Counted from the stretch's first letter, positions 8,143 to 20,178 are shown. The stretch: DNA of 64,000 bases from Myxococcus xanthus (GCF_900106535.1 NZ_FNOH01000007.1:124001-188000); one strand, 5' to 3'. Made by a program: numbers and translations. The notes: generated from the sequence alone by a model not told the origin.

Positions 8143-10689
8143 ATGGCGCCCGTCGCGCGTGAATCCGAAAAGATGTCTTCTTCGCCTTCACCGCAAATCC
8201 AGGCGCTGCCCCCACCTGCCCTCCTGCCGCTCACCTGGCCCGCCGCCGTCGTGGGCCTGATGTTCGGCGTGCTGATGACGTACGTCCCATACGAGTTCCG
8301 GGTGGCCTCCTTCCGGCCGCTCTACCCGTATGTGCGCATGCTGGGCCTCACGTACCTGACGGGCAGCATCATGCTGATGGGCGCGCTGCTGTACCCGCGC
8401 GCGCCACGCTGGCTGGACGTCACGGGGCGCCTGCTGCTGGGCGCGGCCATGGCGCTGTACTGGTGGGTGCTCAACGTCCTGCCGGGCAGCTTCACGGGCA
8501 TCATTCTCTACCCGGTGCTCTTCGGCGGCGTGGTGCTGGAGGCCTGGCCCGCCATGCGCCAGCGGCCCGTGCTGCGCACCTTCGCGGCGCTCACCGGCGC
8601 GGCGTTCGGCGTGGCCATGCTGGTGGTGCCCGAGCGCTTCCCGCTCTCCGTCTACGCCCACCTCGCGCCCCTTCGGCCCCTGGTGGGCCTGCTCTTCGCC
8701 GTGTGCGGCGTGGGCCTGCTGCTGCCTTCCCACTGGCTCCACCGCCGGCTGCCGGCCCTGTTCATGGGCGGGCTGGCGGTGCCCTTCGCCCTGCTCGCGT
8801 ACGCGCTGGGCCGGGGTGCTTCATGGCTGGGCGCCAGCGTGTATGCGGTGCTCACCCTGGCCTGTGTCGCGCAGGCCCTGGACTGGCGGCCGCGCGCGCC
8901 TCGCACGGTGGGGTGGAAGCTGCTGCGAGGGCTGGCCTTCGCGGGGCTGGTGCCGCTGCTGGCGCTGGGCGGGCTGGCGGCGTACCTGGCGCAGAACGCG
9001 ATTGAACAGCAGGTGCGCGACGACACGCAGCGCGCCGCCGCGGGCGAGGCCGACTTCCTGCGGCGCTACCTGGACGACGCGGGCGAGTCCCTGGCGCTGA
9101 TGCTGGAGTCCCCGGGCTTCCGCGCCGCCTTCGCCGCGGCCGCGCCGGAGCGGCTGGAGCCCTACCTGGTCAACCTGGCGGCCCAGGAGCGCGCCTTCGA
9201 CGCGGCGCTCGCGGTGGACACCCAGGGCCACATCCTGGCCGCGTCTCCCAGCGTGGAGGGGTGGAACCTGGAGCCGCGCGACTTCCTGCCCCCGGCCTTC
9301 ACCCGGGGCGCCGAGGTGTCTCCGCCCTTCATCCGTCCGCCCGGCCAGCCCCTGGTCGCGGTGACGCAGCCCTTCCGCGAGGACGGCGAGGTGCGGGGCA
9401 TGCTGGTGGGCCTGCTGTCCCTGGAGCGACTGAGCCAGGCCACCACGCCCGCGTCGCGGCGCTTCCACGTGCAGGTGTTGGACAGGCGCGGCCTCAAGGT
9501 GCTGCGCGACACCGCGCCCGGAGCGCCGCTGCTGGGTGAAGCCCACCTGCCGGACGCGCTCAGCCTGGAGCTGCTGCGTCCCGGCATCGGCGTGCTGGAG
9601 GCCTTCGACGCGGCGGACCGCCGCATCCTCGCCGCCGAGGCCCCCGTGGAAGGCACGGAGTGGAACGTGCTGGTGACGCAGGAGCTGGTGGTGGCCTACG
9701 CGGCGATTACGCGCATGAGCGCCGCGGTGGTGGGGCTGGTGCTGCTGGGCGTCCTCATGGCCCTGCTGCTGTCGCAGCTGGTTGCCCGCGACGTCATCCG
9801 CCGCCTGGACCATCTGCGCTCCGCCACCGCCGCGCTGACCGCGGGCGACTGGTCACAGCGCGTGGACGTGGAGGAGGACGACGAGTTGGGCGAGCTGGCC
9901 CGCGGCTTCAACGAGATGGCGGCCCGCACGGGCGCCACGCAGACGGAGCTGAAGGAGGCGGTGCGCGCGCGCGAGGAGTTCCTCAGCGTGGCCAGCCACG
10001 AGCTGCGCACGCCGCTCACCCCGCTCAAGGGCTTCGCCGCGCTCACCCTCCAGCGGTTGGAGAAGAGCGGAGACTTCCCGGAGCGCGAGCGGCTGCTCAA
10101 GGCGCTGCGCTCCATGGCCCGGCAGACGGAGCGGCTGACGCGGCTGGTGGATGACCTGCTGGACACCGCGCGCATCCAGGGCGGGCGGCTGGAGCTGGAG
10201 CGCAAGCGTCTGGACCTGGTCCCCCTGCTGGGCGAGGTGCTGGAGCGCTTCGAGCTGCGCACCGAGTCCGGCGTCACCTTCGAGCTGGACGTCCCCGCCC
10301 ACCCGGTGGAGGGCGACTGGGACGCGCTGCGGCTGGAGCAGGTGCTCACCAATCTGGTCAGCAACGCCGTGCGCTATTCCCCCCACGGCGGCGCGGTGCG
10401 CATGTCATTGGAGGCCGCGGAGACGCACGTGCTGCTGAGCGTGCGCGACGAGGGCATCGGCATCCCTCCGGAGAACGTGGCGGACCTGTTCCGGCCCTTC
10501 GCGCGCGCGTCCAACGCCCAGGCGCGCCACTTCGGCGGACTGGGGCTGGGCCTCTTCATCTGCCGCGAAATCGTGGAGCGCCACGGCGGCGCCATCTGGG
10601 CGGAGAGCCCGGGGCCCCAGCGCGGCAGCAGCTTCCACGTGCGGCTGCCCCGCCGCGCCGAGCCCGCGGCATCCGCGAGCGCGGCCTAG
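8143..10689 (+). CDS. Membrane-bound sensor histidine kinase with multi-TM N-terminus and extracytoplasmic sensor
   Basis: An 848-residue sensor kinase. Residues about 20-280 hold roughly eight hydrophobic segments, then an extracytoplasmic Cache-like region (about 290-525), a final membrane helix (AVVGLVLLGVLMALLLSQLV), a HAMP domain (ELARGFNEMAARTGATQ), a HisKA H-box (SHELRTPLTPLKGF, phosphoacceptor His about 619) and a HATPase domain (VLTNLVSNAVRYSP, DEGIGIP, GGLGLGLFICREIVERHGG). All kinase boxes are intact. No response regulator gene adjoins; it is followed by two more kinase genes, suggesting a phosphorelay or orphan partners elsewhere. The start at 8143 is chosen for a purine-rich stretch upstream; 8173 is an alternative. 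Confidence 0.88.
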   Translation: MAPVARESEKMSSSPSPQIQALPPPALLPLTWPAAVVGLMFGVLMTYVPYEFRVASFRPLYPYVRMLGLTYLTGSIMLMGALLYPRAPRWLDVTGRLLLGAAMALYWWVLNVLPGSFTGIILYPVLFGGVVLEAWPAMRQRPVLRTFAALTGAAFGVAMLVVPERFPLSVYAHLAPLRPLVGLLFAVCGVGLLLPSHWLHRRLPALFMGGLAVPFALLAYALGRGASWLGASVYAVLTLACVAQALDWRPRAPRTVGWKLLRGLAFAGLVPLLALGGLAAYLAQNAIEQQVRDDTQRAAAGEADFLRRYLDDAGESLALMLESPGFRAAFAAAAPERLEPYLVNLAAQERAFDAALAVDTQGHILAASPSVEGWNLEPRDFLPPAFTRGAEVSPPFIRPPGQPLVAVTQPFREDGEVRGMLVGLLSLERLSQATTPASRRFHVQVLDRRGLKVLRDTAPGAPLLGEAHLPDALSLELLRPGIGVLEAFDAADRRILAAEAPVEGTEWNVLVTQELVVAYAAITRMSAAVVGLVLLGVLMALLLSQLVARDVIRRLDHLRSATAALTAGDWSQRVDVEEDDELGELARGFNEMAARTGATQTELKEAVRAREEFLSVASHELRTPLTPLKGFAALTLQRLEKSGDFPERERLLKALRSMARQTERLTRLVDDLLDTARIQGGRLELERKRLDLVPLLGEVLERFELRTESGVTFELDVPAHPVEGDWDALRLEQVLTNLVSNAVRYSPHGGAVRMSLEAAETHVLLSVRDEGIGIPPENVADLFRPFARASNAQARHFGGLGLGLFICREIVERHGGAIWAESPGPQRGSSFHVRLPRRAEPAASASAA

Positions 10690-10693
10690 CGCG

Positions 10694-12418
10694 TCAGGAC
10701 GACGACGGCTCCGGCGCGCCGTGCGCCGTCAGCCATTCCTCGGGGATGTCGCCGCGCGGCAGCTCCAGCACGAAGAGGGAGCCCTGCCCCGGCTCGCTGG
10801 TGGCGCGCACCGTGCCGCCGAAGGCCTCCACAATCTGCCGGGTGATGTAGAGCCCCAGGCCCAGGCCGCCGTAGTGCCTGTCACTCACCGCGCGCTCGAA
10901 GCGCTCGAAGATGCGCGGCAAATCCTCCGCGGAGATGCCGATGCCGCCGTCGCGCACCGTCAGGCGGGCGGTGAGCCCCTCCGCCTCCACCACCACGCGC
11001 ACGGGGTGTCCCGCGCCGTACTTCAGCGCGTTGGACAGCAGGTTGGTCACCACCTGCTCCAGCCGCAGCCGGTCCCACCGGCCCATGACGGGCACCGGCG
11101 CGTGCAGCTCCAGCTCACACTTCAACTGCGAGGCGGAGGGCGCGAAGCGGTAGAGGATTTCCGCCGCCACGCTGGCCAGGTCCATCTCCTCCACTTCCAG
11201 CCGCAGGCGGCCCGCGGTGATTCGCGACACATCGAGCAGGTTGTCCACCAGGCTCGTCAGCTTGCGCACCTGCCGCTGCACCACCTCCAGCGTCTCCGAC
11301 ACGCGCTCGGCGGACACCGGCTGGTTGTGGGCCGCCATCCCATCCACCTGCTTCTGCAGCAATTGCACCTTGAGGTGCAGCGGCGTCAGCGGCGTCTTCA
11401 GCTCGTGACTGGCGATTCCCAGGAACTCGTCGCGCAGGCGCACCGCCTCGCGCGCCTCCTGGAGGAGCTGCGCGTTGTCCACGGAGAGCGCGGTGCGGCG
11501 GGCCACCTCCTCCGCCAGCCGCAGCTCCTCCGCGCTGAAGTCACGGGCTTCATCCGCGCGGAAGAGGGCCAGCGTGCCGATGACGCGCTCGCGCGCCACC
11601 AGCGGCACGCCCAGGTAGCAGCGCAGGCCCAGCCCCCGCAGCAGCCGCGCGTGCTCCGCGTCCCGCGCGGTGGCCTCCACGTGGGCCTCCGTCACCCGCA
11701 ACCGCTCCGACTGGCCAGTGCCGAACAACGGCAGCACGCGCTCAGGCGGCAATGGGTAGCAGCGCAGCATCTCCTCCAGCAGGCCATGGCGCTCCGGCTC
11801 GGCGTGCAGCGCCGTCACCGGGCGCGGCGGCCCGCCGGGCTGGCCCAGGTACAGCACCGCCGCGTCCGCGAGCGCGGGCACCAGCAAGCGGAGCAACCGC
11901 GGCGCGGCCTCATCGTCGAACGCGGCGCCCAGCAGCGCACCGGCCTCCGCCAGCAGCCGCGCCGAGCCCACCGCGTCCAACCCCACGGCCGAGGCCACCT
12001 CACATGCGCGAAGCAGCGCTCCAGCCGTCGGGCCCGCGTCGTGCTCCAGCGGCACCGCGGAGGCGCGCAGCAGGACGTGCGTCCCATCCGGCCGGCGCAC
12101 CCGCCAGCGGGCCTCCGCCACCCACTCGCCCGTGAGCGCGCGCGCCAGGGGCGGCACCTCCACCGACATGGACGCATCCTCCGCACGCGTCCATACACAA
12201 CCGGGCAACCAACCCTGCTCGGCGCGTTCGGGCCGGCTCATACGGAACTGACGCCCGGCCTCCGTGTTGAAGGCGAGCACACGCCCGGTGACATCCACCA
12301 ACACGAGCGCCTCGCCCGCCTGCTCGAGCAGCAACCGGAGGACGCCCTCCTTCAGCAGGGCGTCCGCCTCTTCGGAGTCCAGATGCGTCATCGAAAGCGG
12401 GGCGCTTCCAGAGGCCAT
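10694..12418 (-). CDS. Soluble PAS-GAF sensor histidine kinase
   Basis: A 574-residue cytoplasmic kinase on the minus strand, its stop four bases from the stop of the preceding kinase gene (convergent). The order is PAS near residues 20-130 (LLLEQAGEALVLVDVTGRVLA), GAF near 150-320 (LGVPLVARERVIGTLALFR), a HisKA box (SHELKTPLTPLHLK) and a HATPase (VVTNLLSNALKYG, DGGIGI, GGLGLGLYITRQIVEAFGG). The start at 12418 (MASGSAPLSMTHLDSEE) was preferred to 12391 because GGGAAG lies upstream; the much longer open frame to 12688 is not protein-like. It is divergent from the hybrid kinase at 12651, sharing a 232-base control region. Confidence 0.85.
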   Translation of the reverse strand: MASGSAPLSMTHLDSEEADALLKEGVLRLLLEQAGEALVLVDVTGRVLAFNTEAGRQFRMSRPERAEQGWLPGCVWTRAEDASMSVEVPPLARALTGEWVAEARWRVRRPDGTHVLLRASAVPLEHDAGPTAGALLRACEVASAVGLDAVGSARLLAEAGALLGAAFDDEAAPRLLRLLVPALADAAVLYLGQPGGPPRPVTALHAEPERHGLLEEMLRCYPLPPERVLPLFGTGQSERLRVTEAHVEATARDAEHARLLRGLGLRCYLGVPLVARERVIGTLALFRADEARDFSAEELRLAEEVARRTALSVDNAQLLQEAREAVRLRDEFLGIASHELKTPLTPLHLKVQLLQKQVDGMAAHNQPVSAERVSETLEVVQRQVRKLTSLVDNLLDVSRITAGRLRLEVEEMDLASVAAEILYRFAPSASQLKCELELHAPVPVMGRWDRLRLEQVVTNLLSNALKYGAGHPVRVVVEAEGLTARLTVRDGGIGISAEDLPRIFERFERAVSDRHYGGLGLGLYITRQIVEAFGGTVRATSEPGQGSLFVLELPRGDIPEEWLTAHGAPEPSSS

Positions 12419-12650
12419 GAGGGACTTCCCGCGAGCAGAGGCAACATGGAGGCATGTCTCCTTCCCCGGACGAAGGGCAGCCTCCGTGTTTCCACAGAAC
12501 AGCAGAAGGGGCGCCGTCCCCATCCCGCGCCTGCCAGGGTCATCGAAGCCCCCTTGCTTGCCTGCCCGGAAATCCAGATTCTCTGTCCCTTTGTAGCGCA
12601 TCCGGGTGACCTTGCGTCCACCCGCGCGGCCCACTTTCTCGAGTTCCATC

Positions 12651-15509
<2,859 letters not shown>

Positions 15510-15622
15510 GCCCGCGAGCGGAGGTCGTATCGGGCAACGGGTGGACCCTCCTCCTGGTGACCGATGCGGCCTCGGGTGACTCCAGGCGAGTGTGCCGCAT
15601 CCCTCCAACCTCGAGGCCCTGA

Positions 15623-17059
15623 ATGAACCGCTCACTGCTGCTGGTCGCCGCGACGGGAGTGCTCGCCGTGGGCGCGCTCCTGCTGGGCACGCCGCCCACG
15701 CCGCCCGGACCACCCCCTCCCGCCGTCACGGACACCAGCCACACGGTGCGGCGCCCGGAGGACCCGCCCGCCACGCGGACCCTGACGCTGGTGACGTCCA
15801 AGCCGGAGGACGGCGCCCTGAACATGGCGGGCAAGCTGTCCGGCGCGTACGTGCAGACGGGGCCCAGCGAGGCCTTCGCGTGGATGGAGCTGAAGGCGCG
15901 TCCGGCGGAGACCGGCCAGCGGGTGCCCGTCAGCCTGGCGCTGGTGCTGGACCGCTCCGGCTCCATGAACGGCCAGAAGCTGGCCGACGCCCGGCGCGCC
16001 GCCACGGAGCTGGTGCAGCGCCTGAAGCCCGAGGACCGGCTGGCCTTCATCGACTACGGCACCGACGTGCGGGTGCAGCCCAGCCGGCGGATGACGGAGG
16101 AGGCGCGCGAGGAGCTGCTGACCCTCATCTCCGGACTGCAGGATGACGGCAGCACCAACATCAGCGGCGCGCTCGACGCCGCGGCCAACGCCCTGCGGCC
16201 CCACATGCGCGAGTACCGCGTCAGCCGCGCCATCCTGCTGAGCGACGGACAGCCCACCACGGGCATCGTGTCCGAGCCGGGCCTGCTGGACCAGGTCCGC
16301 CAGTTGCGCCGCGACGGCATCACCGTCAGCGCGCTGGGCGTGGGCCGGGACTACCAGGAGACGCTGATGCGCGGCATGGCCGAGCAGGGGGGCGGCTTCT
16401 CCGGCTTCATCGACGACTCGGCGCGGCTGGCGGAGGTCTTCTCCCGCGAGCTGGACCAGGCGACCAGCACCGTGGCGCGAATGGTGGAGCTGCGGCTGGA
16501 CGTCCCGCCCGAGGTGCAGGACGTGGAGGTCATGGGCATGGCGTCCTTCCGCGAGGGCAACGTGCTGAAGGTGCCGCTGTACGACATGGCCAGCGCCCAG
16601 ACGGTGCGCGTCATGGCGAAGCTGACGCTGAACACCTCGCGGACGGCCGGCGCGCTCGCGCTGCTGAACGCCCGGGTGCACTACGTCGACGTGGCGCGGG
16701 ACTTGCCGACGGAGACGGCGCTGCAGCTCACCGCGGAGGTGACGAGCGACCTGGACCGCGTGCGCGAGTACCTGGACAAGGAGGTGCGCGTCCATGCGGT
16801 CCGGGCGATGGGTACCCAGCACATGGTGGCCGCCGCGGAGGAGATGAAGCGGGGCAACAAGGCGAAGGCCAGTAGCCTGCTGGACAACGCCCGGACCATT
16901 TTCGGCACCTCCGCGGACGCGCTGTCCGGGGAGCTTGCGGACGTCCGCCGCTCCCAGGCAGCCTTGGCGGGCGCGTCCAGCGCGGAGGAGGCGCAGGCCG
17001 AGTCGCGCAACCTCCTCAAGAAGTCCATCAAGAACTTCGGCCAGAACAATACGTACTAG
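15623..17059 (+). CDS. VWA-domain protein anchored or secreted by an N-terminal hydrophobic segment
   Basis: A 478-residue protein. The N-terminus (MNRSLLLVAATGVLAVGALLLG) is an uncleaved anchor or signal peptide followed by a Pro-rich linker. A von Willebrand A domain covers about residues 105-290 with an intact MIDAS metal site: DRSGSMNG, the Thr/Ser region DDGSTNISGAL and the acidic LLSDGQPTTG. The second half has the beta-rich/helical tail found in Ca-activated chloride-channel-like VWA proteins. Its role is likely extracytoplasmic protein binding; substrate unknown. The gene is followed after 18 bases by the 17078 membrane/coiled-coil gene, suggesting a two-gene operon. Confidence 0.85.
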   Translation: MNRSLLLVAATGVLAVGALLLGTPPTPPGPPPPAVTDTSHTVRRPEDPPATRTLTLVTSKPEDGALNMAGKLSGAYVQTGPSEAFAWMELKARPAETGQRVPVSLALVLDRSGSMNGQKLADARRAATELVQRLKPEDRLAFIDYGTDVRVQPSRRMTEEAREELLTLISGLQDDGSTNISGALDAAANALRPHMREYRVSRAILLSDGQPTTGIVSEPGLLDQVRQLRRDGITVSALGVGRDYQETLMRGMAEQGGGFSGFIDDSARLAEVFSRELDQATSTVARMVELRLDVPPEVQDVEVMGMASFREGNVLKVPLYDMASAQTVRVMAKLTLNTSRTAGALALLNARVHYVDVARDLPTETALQLTAEVTSDLDRVREYLDKEVRVHAVRAMGTQHMVAAAEEMKRGNKAKASSLLDNARTIFGTSADALSGELADVRRSQAALAGASSAEEAQAESRNLLKKSIKNFGQNNTY

Positions 17060-17077
17060 CAGCAGGACGGTGAACCC

Positions 17078-18181
17078 ATGGCCCTCTCCGTGCAGTACTT
17101 CCACCGCGAGGAGTTCGAGACCCGCACGCTTCGCGCGCTGGGAGGTGCCGCCTGCATGGGCCTGGTCGCGGGGGCCGTTCCGGACCTGCACCTGACACCG
17201 GAGTACCTCGCCATCGTGGCCGCGGCGCAGGCGTGCGTGAAGCCCACCGGGGTCCACCCCCTGGCGCTGCGCCTGGCGCTGACGGTGCTGCCCGCCCTGC
17301 CCTACTTCTTCCGGGCCCCGGAGCCGTTGCCCGTGAGCCTCGCGGGCGCGCTCGCCGCGGCGATGGTGGCCTGGCTGGGCCATGGACGGGAGCAGCCGGG
17401 ACAACCCGCCGCGGTGGCCACCAGCGCCGCCGCCGCGGGCCTGCTCGTCCCACTGGGCCTCTACGTCCAACAGGTGCTGGAGGCGCGCTTCCTGGGGAGC
17501 GACGGCCTGCTGTCGGCGCTGGTGGGCTTCCTCGTCGTGGGCCTCTTCTGGAGCATCGGCACGCTGCCGGCCAACCTCCGCGTGGAGCTGGACGCGGTGG
17601 AGGCGAGGGGCCGCCAGTTACAGGACGCGCTCAAGGGCGACTCGCACACCCTGGCCACGCGGGCCCTGGCCCTCTACCGCCAGTGCAAGGACGTGGTGAC
17701 GAAGATGCCGCCCAGCACCGGGCGCACGGAGCTGCTGGGCGTGCTGGAGAAGATGACGGGCGACAGCTTCTCACTGGCGGAGGTCCACTTCGGGCTGGAG
17801 GCGCAGCTCGGCTCCGTGGTGGCCAACGACGTGGACGCCCAGGTGCGCGAGCTGCGAGAGCGCGCCGCCGCCACGCAGGACGCGGTGGCCCGCCGGCAGT
17901 TGGAGCTGGCCGCGTCCTCTCTGGGTGAAGAGCTCAACCACCTGGACGTGCTGGCCCGCCGCAAGGAGCGGCTGCTGGCCCAGCTCCACGCGCAGGTGGC
18001 GCTGCTGGAGCGCGCCCGGGTCTCCTTCATCGGAGTGCAGGGCAACGAGCTGGGTGCCAAGGGCGCGCAGGCCGCTGACCTGGCGCGCAAGCTGAAGCAA
18101 CTGGGAGAGCCCTCCTCCAGCGGGGGGCCCGACGACGTCGCCTCCGTGGCCGCGCCGAACCCCACGCGCGTCGCCCCCTGA
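17078..18181 (+). CDS. Unrecognised membrane protein with C-terminal coiled coil
   Basis: A 367-residue protein I do not recognise. Residues 1-175 hold about five hydrophobic segments with a longer, charged interruption near residue 105 (GHGREQPGQP). The last segment is ALVGFLVVGLFWSIGTLPA. Residues 180-345 are predicted cytoplasmic, highly helical and rich in Leu, Glu, Arg and Ala in heptad-like spacing (for example RERAAATQDAVARRQLELAA), which indicates a long coiled coil. The tail is low-complexity Ser/Gly/Pro/Ala. The start at 17078 lies 18 bases after the VWA gene, so a shared function is likely; a scaffold role is a guess. Confidence 0.6.
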   Translation: MALSVQYFHREEFETRTLRALGGAACMGLVAGAVPDLHLTPEYLAIVAAAQACVKPTGVHPLALRLALTVLPALPYFFRAPEPLPVSLAGALAAAMVAWLGHGREQPGQPAAVATSAAAAGLLVPLGLYVQQVLEARFLGSDGLLSALVGFLVVGLFWSIGTLPANLRVELDAVEARGRQLQDALKGDSHTLATRALALYRQCKDVVTKMPPSTGRTELLGVLEKMTGDSFSLAEVHFGLEAQLGSVVANDVDAQVRELRERAAATQDAVARRQLELAASSLGEELNHLDVLARRKERLLAQLHAQVALLERARVSFIGVQGNELGAKGAQAADLARKLKQLGEPSSSGGPDDVASVAAPNPTRVAP

Positions 18182-18189
18182 GCGACGCG

Positions 18190-18540
18190 CTACTTCTTCT
18201 TCCGGGACGCCCGAGTAGCGCGCTTGCGCCGCGGTGGGGGCGGGTGGCGCACCGGCGGCGCGTGCAGTTGATCCGCGATGCGCTGTTCAATGGCCTCGCG
18301 GGTGCTGCGGGCCTGGACCAGCGCCGCCTCGATTTCCTCACGCACGCGCGCCGCCTGCTCCTCCGCCGTGGCCCGGTACTCTGACGCCGTGCGGCGCAGA
18401 GCGATGCTGCCCCAGTCCGGCCCGGCATTCCGTTCACCAGTGCGCACTGCCTTGGGAGTCGGTGTCCTGCGCCTGCGGACCTTGGTCCTGGGTGTCTGCT
18501 GTCCTTCGTGCTCCGCCATCCGCGCCTCCCGGAAAGTCAT
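18190..18540 (-). CDS. Small basic helical protein, unrecognised
   Basis: A 116-residue protein convergent with the 17078 gene, their stops eight bases apart. The N-terminal third is Arg/Lys/Thr/Pro-rich, the middle (about residues 48-90) is one strongly amphipathic helix (YRATAEEQAARVREEIEAAL), and the C-terminus is an extremely basic tail (KRATRASRKKK). Such a layout suits a nucleic-acid- or membrane-associated protein, but no family is recognised. Two starts compete: 18540, with GGAGG five bases upstream, and 18519 (MAEHEGQQ), with GGGAGG. Both have equally good ribosome sites. Confidence 0.6.
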   Translation of the reverse strand: MTFREARMAEHEGQQTPRTKVRRRRTPTPKAVRTGERNAGPDWGSIALRRTASEYRATAEEQAARVREEIEAALVQARSTREAIEQRIADQLHAPPVRHPPPPRRKRATRASRKKK

Positions 18541-18817
18541 CCTGGCCTCCAGGAAAGTGGGCTGCTATCGGACGCGAAGGAAGCCCGTGCCTGGGCCGGC
18601 TTCTGGGCAGGCAGGCAACACACCGCCTGTTCATTCAGCAGGGTTGCTTCTCACCTGCTCCAGGAAAACGCTATGGGACGCCCTTCAAGATGCGGCAATT
18701 TCAAGGGCCCTTGGTACTGACAGCACCGCCGTAAGCCCCGTGGCCGGCGGGTACGGCGCGCACACACTCCTGCTTCGTCTGCCTCCATGGGAGGCAGCGG
18801 CGCCCTGCGAGGATACC

Positions 18818-19633
18818 GTGGCAGTCAGCGCACCCTTTTCGTTCCTGAAGAACCGCAAGCACAACCTGGACCGGATGACGCTGGGCGACCTCATCTACTC
18901 GTTCTTCACCTACTACGCGGTGGTGGCCTACATCACCGTGGGCATCATCAGCCTGGTCTTTGCCGTGAAGTGGTTCGAGAACCCACTGCGCATGCTGCTG
19001 GCGATGCTCGCCGCGAGCGTGGCGTTCCCCTTCGGCTGGTACCTGGTGCACAAGCACATCCTGCACAGCCGCTTCCTCTACAAATCACCGCTCACCGCGG
19101 CGACGTGGAAGCGCATCCACTTCGACCACCACCAGGACCCGCACGACCTGCGCGTGCTCTTCGGCGCGCTGGCCAACGTGCTCCCCACCGTGGGCGGCGT
19201 GATTGCCCCCATTGGCTATCTCATTGGCGGCAAGGCGGGCGCCGCCGCCGCGCTGGGCTGGGCCATGGTGATTACGTGCTTTTATGAGTTCTGCCACTGC
19301 ATCCAGCACCTGAACTACACGCCCAAGTCCCAGTTCCTGAAGGACATCAAGCGGCTGCACCTGTCGCACCACTTCCACAACGAGCAGGGCAACTACGGCA
19401 TCACCAACTACTTCTGGGACCGCCTCTTCGGGACCTTCTACGAGAAGTCGGGTGACAAGCCCAAGAGCCCCACCGTCTTCAACCTGGGCTACACGGCCGA
19501 GGAGGCCCAGCGGTATCCCTGGGTGGACCGGCTCTCCGGCGGCACCCGCGGTGACGGCCACCCGCGCCGATTCTGGGAGAACCAGGCCGACGCCAAGACG
19601 CCGCCGGAGCCCGCGACGCGACAGGAAAGCTGA
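18818..19633 (+). CDS. Fatty acid hydroxylase/sterol desaturase family enzyme
   Basis: A 271-residue membrane diiron enzyme. The GTG at 18818, with GCGAGGA just upstream, gives a protein starting shortly before the first conserved residues; the frame is open back to 18278 but that stretch overlaps the minus-strand gene and is not protein-like. Four hydrophobic segments carry the histidine clusters that bind two irons: HKHILHS, HFDHHQD, HCIQHL and HLSHHFH. Enzymes of this family hydroxylate or desaturate lipids or sterols with molecular oxygen; the actual substrate is unknown. It stands as a single transcription unit with a good terminator behind it. Confidence 0.85.
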   Translation: MAVSAPFSFLKNRKHNLDRMTLGDLIYSFFTYYAVVAYITVGIISLVFAVKWFENPLRMLLAMLAASVAFPFGWYLVHKHILHSRFLYKSPLTAATWKRIHFDHHQDPHDLRVLFGALANVLPTVGGVIAPIGYLIGGKAGAAAALGWAMVITCFYEFCHCIQHLNYTPKSQFLKDIKRLHLSHHFHNEQGNYGITNYFWDRLFGTFYEKSGDKPKSPTVFNLGYTAEEAQRYPWVDRLSGGTRGDGHPRRFWENQADAKTPPEPATRQES

Positions 19634-19658
19634 CGGCCAGGCACCCGCCTGAATCCCC

Positions 19659-19693
19659 AAGCCCCCTCCCTCACCCAGAGGCAGGGGGCTTTT
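19659..19693 (+). terminator. Rho-independent terminator after the hydroxylase gene
   Basis: AAGCCCCCT (19659-19667) and AGGGGGCTT (19683-19691) pair perfectly over nine bases and are followed by a short T run. The hairpin lies 26 bases after the hydroxylase stop and just before the BlaI promoter, insulating the two units. Confidence 0.8.
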
Positions 19694-19706
19694 GACGGAC
19701 CGCATC

Positions 19707-19744
19707 TACGAAGAGCTTCGTTGACATCTACGAATCCGTTCGTA
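19707..19744 (+). promoter_or_regulatory. Two palindromic operators, probable BlaI-family binding sites
   Basis: Site 1 is TACGAA-GAGC-TTCGTT (19707-19722), matching dyad symmetry in five of six arm positions. Site 2 is TACGAA-TCCG-TTCGTA (19729-19744), a perfect 6-base dyad. The centres are 22 bases apart, two helical turns. Site 1 overlaps the first bases of the -35 element and site 2 fills the -35/-10 spacer, so a bound repressor dimer would block polymerase. The dyad layout resembles, but differs in sequence from, the BlaI consensus TACA-N-TGTA. Confidence 0.8.
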
Positions 19745-19748
19745 ATAT
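19721..19748 (+). promoter_or_regulatory. Sigma-70-type promoter of the blaI-M56 operon
   Basis: A perfect TTGACA (19721-19726) and TAATAT (19743-19748) are separated by 16 bases. It is unusually consensus-like and AT-rich for this genome. Transcription should begin near 19755, leaving a leader of about 28 bases before the start codon at 19783. Confidence 0.85.
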
Positions 19749-19782
19749 GGATCCAGGCAATCGAGTCACGGAAGGAAGCATC

Positions 19783-20178
19783 ATGAGTGAGACGAAGCTG
19801 CCGCGTCCCACGGATGGAGAGCTGGCCATCCTGCGGGTCCTCTGGGCGCGTGGCGACAGCACGGTGCGCGAGGTGCACGAAGCCCTCACCCGCGACGAGC
19901 CCGAGGGCACCGGGTACACGACGGTGCTAAAGCTGATGCAAATCATGACGGAGAAGGGGTTGGTGGAGCGTGACGAGTCCCAGCGCGCGCACGTGTACCG
20001 GCCCCGGGCCACGGAGCAGCGCACCCAGCGGCAGTTGGTGACGGACCTGGTGGACCGCGCCTTCGGTGGCTCTCCGGCGCGGCTGGCGATGCAGGCCTTG
20101 TCGTCGAAGAAGACGCGTCCCGAGGAACTGGCGGAGCTGCGCCGGCTGCTCGACACCCTGGAAGGAGGCGAGGAATGA
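19783..20178 (+). CDS. BlaI/MecI/CopY-family transcriptional repressor
   Basis: A 131-residue repressor. The N-terminal winged helix is recognised from PTDGELAILRVLWARGDSTVREV and the recognition region GTGYTTVLKLMQIMTEKGLVERD, the standard family signature. The C-terminal helices serve dimerisation. In beta-lactamase systems such a repressor is inactivated when the partner M56 peptidase is stimulated. The next gene encodes exactly such a peptidase and overlaps this stop by four bases (ATGA at 20175). Two palindromes in its own promoter suggest autoregulation. No beta-lactamase gene is nearby, so the target process is different or encoded elsewhere. Confidence 0.92.
   Translation: MSETKLPRPTDGELAILRVLWARGDSTVREVHEALTRDEPEGTGYTTVLKLMQIMTEKGLVERDESQRAHVYRPRATEQRTQRQLVTDLVDRAFGGSPARLAMQALSSKKTRPEELAELRRLLDTLEGGEE

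Noticed and set aside
18278-18817. Upstream extension of the fatty-acid hydroxylase frame
   Set aside because: It overlaps the minus-strand gene 18190-18540 and has no similarity; the GTG at 18818 with a ribosome site fits the family N-terminus.
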